Positions 24,889 through 26,258 of a DNA stretch of 26,258 nucleotides are shown one piece after another. The DNA is from DATJYV01 sp035499415. Lineage in GTDB: Bacteria; Bacteroidota; Ignavibacteria; UBA10030. The stretch is from contig DATJYV010000196.1 of the NCBI GenBank assembly GCA_035499415.1, positions 1-26,258 on the forward strand. Direction: 5' to 3'. Both the position numbers and the translations under genes were made by a program. Position 1 is the stretch's first letter. Each line of letters opens with the position of its first letter. The notes under the pieces are model-generated. The model was not told the origin of the DNA. It made no database searches and was given only the letters and a program-made list of their open reading frames with translations.

Positions 24889-25893
24889 ATGAAAGCAACC
24901 GTTCTCGGCGCGGGGAGCTGGGGTACGACTCTCTCGCTCCTGCTCCTCGACAAGGGCTTCAGCGTCAACCTCTGGACCTACAAGGCGTCGCAGGCGCGCC
25001 GGATGTCCGAGAGCCGCGAGAATCCGGACTTTCTCCCGGGCGTTTTCCTTCCCCCGCACCTCAATGTTCTGACCGACATCGAGGAGGCGTGCACGCAGCG
25101 CGACCTCATCGTCGCCGCCGTGCCGTCGCAGTTTCTTCGGTCCGCCATCGAGCGCATCTCACACCTGGAGTTGTCCGACACGATCATCTGTAACGTGGCG
25201 AAGGGGATCGAGAACAAAACCCTGATGACAATGTCCGAAGTGCTCCTCGACGTCCTGGAGCACGAGCGCCGGGAAAATCTTGCGATCATCTCGGGACCAA
25301 GCCATGCCGAGGAGGTCGTCAAGAAAATTCCCACGGCAGTCGTCGCGGCGTCGTTCAAATTACGCACGGCGAAGATTGTGCAGGATGCGTTTATGACGCC
25401 ATACTTCCGGGTTTATGTCAACGAAGACCTCCGCGGGGTCGAGCTGGGGGGCGCGATCAAAAACGTCATCGCCATCGCCGCGGGTATCAGCGACGGCGCC
25501 GGCTTCGGCGACAACACAAAAGCGGCCATCATGACGCGCGGCATCTACGAGATTACGCGGCTCGGCGTGAAGATGGGGGCACAGCCCATCACGTTTGCAG
25601 GACTGTCGGGCATCGGCGACCTGATCGTCACGTGCATGAGCCGCCACAGCCGAAACCGTCACGTAGGGGAAGAGATCGGCAAGGGGCGAAAACTCAAGGA
25701 CATTCTCAAGGAAATGGTGATGGTGGCGGAGGGAGTTGCCACTGCGAAGTCTATTCACGAACTCTCCCAGCGTCATCAGATCGAAATGCCCATGGCGAGC
25801 GAAGTATACAAGGTCCTGTTCGAAGGCAAAGACCCTCATCAGGCCACATACGACCTGATGACGCGGGATGCGAGAGGTGAAGGGGCGCACTAG
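24889..25893 (+). CDS. gpsA: NAD(P)H-dependent glycerol-3-phosphate dehydrogenase
   Basis: GpsA reduces dihydroxyacetone phosphate to sn-glycerol-3-phosphate, supplying PlsY for membrane lipid synthesis. The 334-residue length is typical. The Rossmann fold starts at once with V-L-G-A-G-S-W-G-T-T. G-P-S-H-A-E-E-V is in the middle. Catalytic K191 sits in G-G-A-I-K-N-V-I-A-I-A-A-G, and L-S-G-I-G-D-L-I-V-T-C follows. The 69-bp gap after plsY contains no promoter or Shine-Dalgarno that I can support; CCTCCATCC precedes the ATG. It is the last protein gene in the window. Confidence 0.97.
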   Translation: MKATVLGAGSWGTTLSLLLLDKGFSVNLWTYKASQARRMSESRENPDFLPGVFLPPHLNVLTDIEEACTQRDLIVAAVPSQFLRSAIERISHLELSDTIICNVAKGIENKTLMTMSEVLLDVLEHERRENLAIISGPSHAEEVVKKIPTAVVAASFKLRTAKIVQDAFMTPYFRVYVNEDLRGVELGGAIKNVIAIAAGISDGAGFGDNTKAAIMTRGIYEITRLGVKMGAQPITFAGLSGIGDLIVTCMSRHSRNRHVGEEIGKGRKLKDILKEMVMVAEGVATAKSIHELSQRHQIEMPMASEVYKVLFEGKDPHQATYDLMTRDARGEGAH

Positions 25894-25961
25894 AATTACC
25901 ACTTTTTCCTCTCCTTTCGGTGTCAGATCCTACCTTGGGTAGTGTCCTATTTCCAAGCAAC

Positions 25962-26078
25962 CGTCACCCCGAACTTTGGGCCGAAGGCCCATCAGCCTCT
26001 GGCTGAGGTTCGGGGTCTGTGAACGTCAGATGCTGAAACCCCGTGTCGATGCACGGGGCGAGCGAGTTCAGCATGACG
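25962..26078. repeat. Structured repeat-like element with imperfect terminal inverted repeats
   Basis: The element starts with CGTCACCCCGAAC and ends with GTTCAGCATGACG, which are inverted repeats at 10 of 13 positions. CGTCA recurs internally at 26024. The left half folds as a three-way structure: outer stem ACCCCGAAC (25966-25974) with GTTCGGGGT (26008-26016), enclosing two hairpins, TGGGCC/GGCCCA (25977-25991) and TCAGCC/GGCTGA (25992-26006). The right half has outer stem ATGCTGAA (26030-26037) with TTCAGCAT (26067-26074), enclosing CCCCGTG/CACGGGG (26039-26058). Such words are typical of multicopy intergenic palindromic repeats. It could also act as a terminator or RNA-stability element after gpsA. 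Confidence 0.6.
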
Positions 26079-26135
26079 CTTCCTTAATACGTTGGAGCCC
26101 GCTGAATTGAGGACACGACTAGGAATCCGCCGAGC

Positions 26136-26164
26136 TTGACAAATCACCCGTGACTTCGTACCTT
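26136..26164 (+). promoter_or_regulatory. Candidate promoter for the TPP-riboswitch transcript
   Basis: TTGACA at 26136-26141 is a perfect -35 box. It is 17 bp from TACCTT at 26159-26164. Transcription from about 26171 would place the riboswitch aptamer roughly 20 nt from the RNA 5' end, the usual arrangement. Confidence 0.55.
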
Positions 26165-26192
26165 CATTCAGTTCTTTCAGTTATCTGACGCA

Positions 26193-26258
26193 GTTTTTCC
26201 GTTAGGGGTGTCCCGCCGATCCCGTTGTCGCACGCGATAACGGGACCGGGGCTGAGAA
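26193..26258 (+). ncRNA. TPP riboswitch (THI element), 5' part, cut by window end
   Basis: The two most conserved words of the thiamine pyrophosphate aptamer are present in the right order: GGGGTG at 26205-26210 and GCTGAGAA at 26251-26258. Between them TCCCG and CGGG (26212-26215 with 26247-26250) form P3. The optional P3a hairpin is a strong stem, TCCCGTT with AACGGGA, extended by TCGC/GCGA. The 3' half (P4, P5 and the closing strand of P1) is outside the window. The element should control a thiamine synthesis or transport gene immediately downstream on the plus strand, which cannot be seen here. Confidence 0.85.

Noticed and set aside
25894..26258. CRISPR array, tRNA or protein gene in the terminal non-coding region
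   Set aside because: No regularly spaced repeats, no tRNA cloverleaf with a T-arm GTTC-loop, and no plausible ORF; the stems there fit the repeat element and the riboswitch.

Overview
The window is one densely packed stretch in which every supportable gene (20 CDS) lies on the plus strand. It ends in about 365 bp of non-coding DNA (25894-26258). The organism is Gram-negative, because lipid A genes lpxB and lpxK are present. It is GC-rich and encodes a bacterial-type SMC, an indirect Gln/Asn-tRNA pathway (gatB), the non-mevalonate isoprenoid pathway (ispD) and pyruvate phosphate dikinase. A GH3/beta-lactamase-type fusion, and a promoter-like sequence before plsY that resembles the Bacteroidota -33/-7 pattern, suggest the Bacteroidota/Chlorobiota/Ignavibacteria part of the FCB group. 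That placement is inference; no rRNA or other phylogenetic marker was compared.

Layout: (1) 2-1456, the 3' part of a GH3 C-terminal domain fused to a beta-lactamase-fold serine hydrolase. (2) 1484-2980, two tandem paralogous membrane proteins of unknown function, each behind a strong Shine-Dalgarno. (3) 2981-3215, a non-coding gap with a repeat-like fragment, a hairpin and a candidate promoter. (4) 3216-8852, mostly central metabolism and translation: delta1-pyrroline-5-carboxylate dehydrogenase, a zinc-finger/DUF2007 protein, succinyl-CoA ligase beta subunit, GatB and triosephosphate isomerase. (5) 8853-9061, a regulatory region with two matching 16-bp palindromes 33 bp apart, directly upstream of a good candidate promoter. 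(6) 9062-18707, a tightly coupled run: an exported GH2-like protein that has lost both catalytic glutamates and carries a membrane domain, then smc, a HAD phosphatase, an isoprenylcysteine-methyltransferase-like membrane protein, lpxB and lpxK. (7) 18711-25893, a class I glutamine amidotransferase-like hydrolase, ppdK, queA, ispD, plsY and gpsA; the last two form a glycerophospholipid precursor pair. (8) 25894-26258, a 117-bp highly structured repeat-like element, then a promoter-like TTGACA-17-TACCTT and the 5' half of a TPP riboswitch cut by the window edge.

Most genes are ordinary housekeeping functions. The parts most worth a second look are the catalytically dead GH2/membrane fusion and the paired palindromes in front of it, the TPP riboswitch at the right edge, and the nested-hairpin element between gpsA and the riboswitch. 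No tRNA, rRNA, CRISPR array, transposase gene or origin was recognised.
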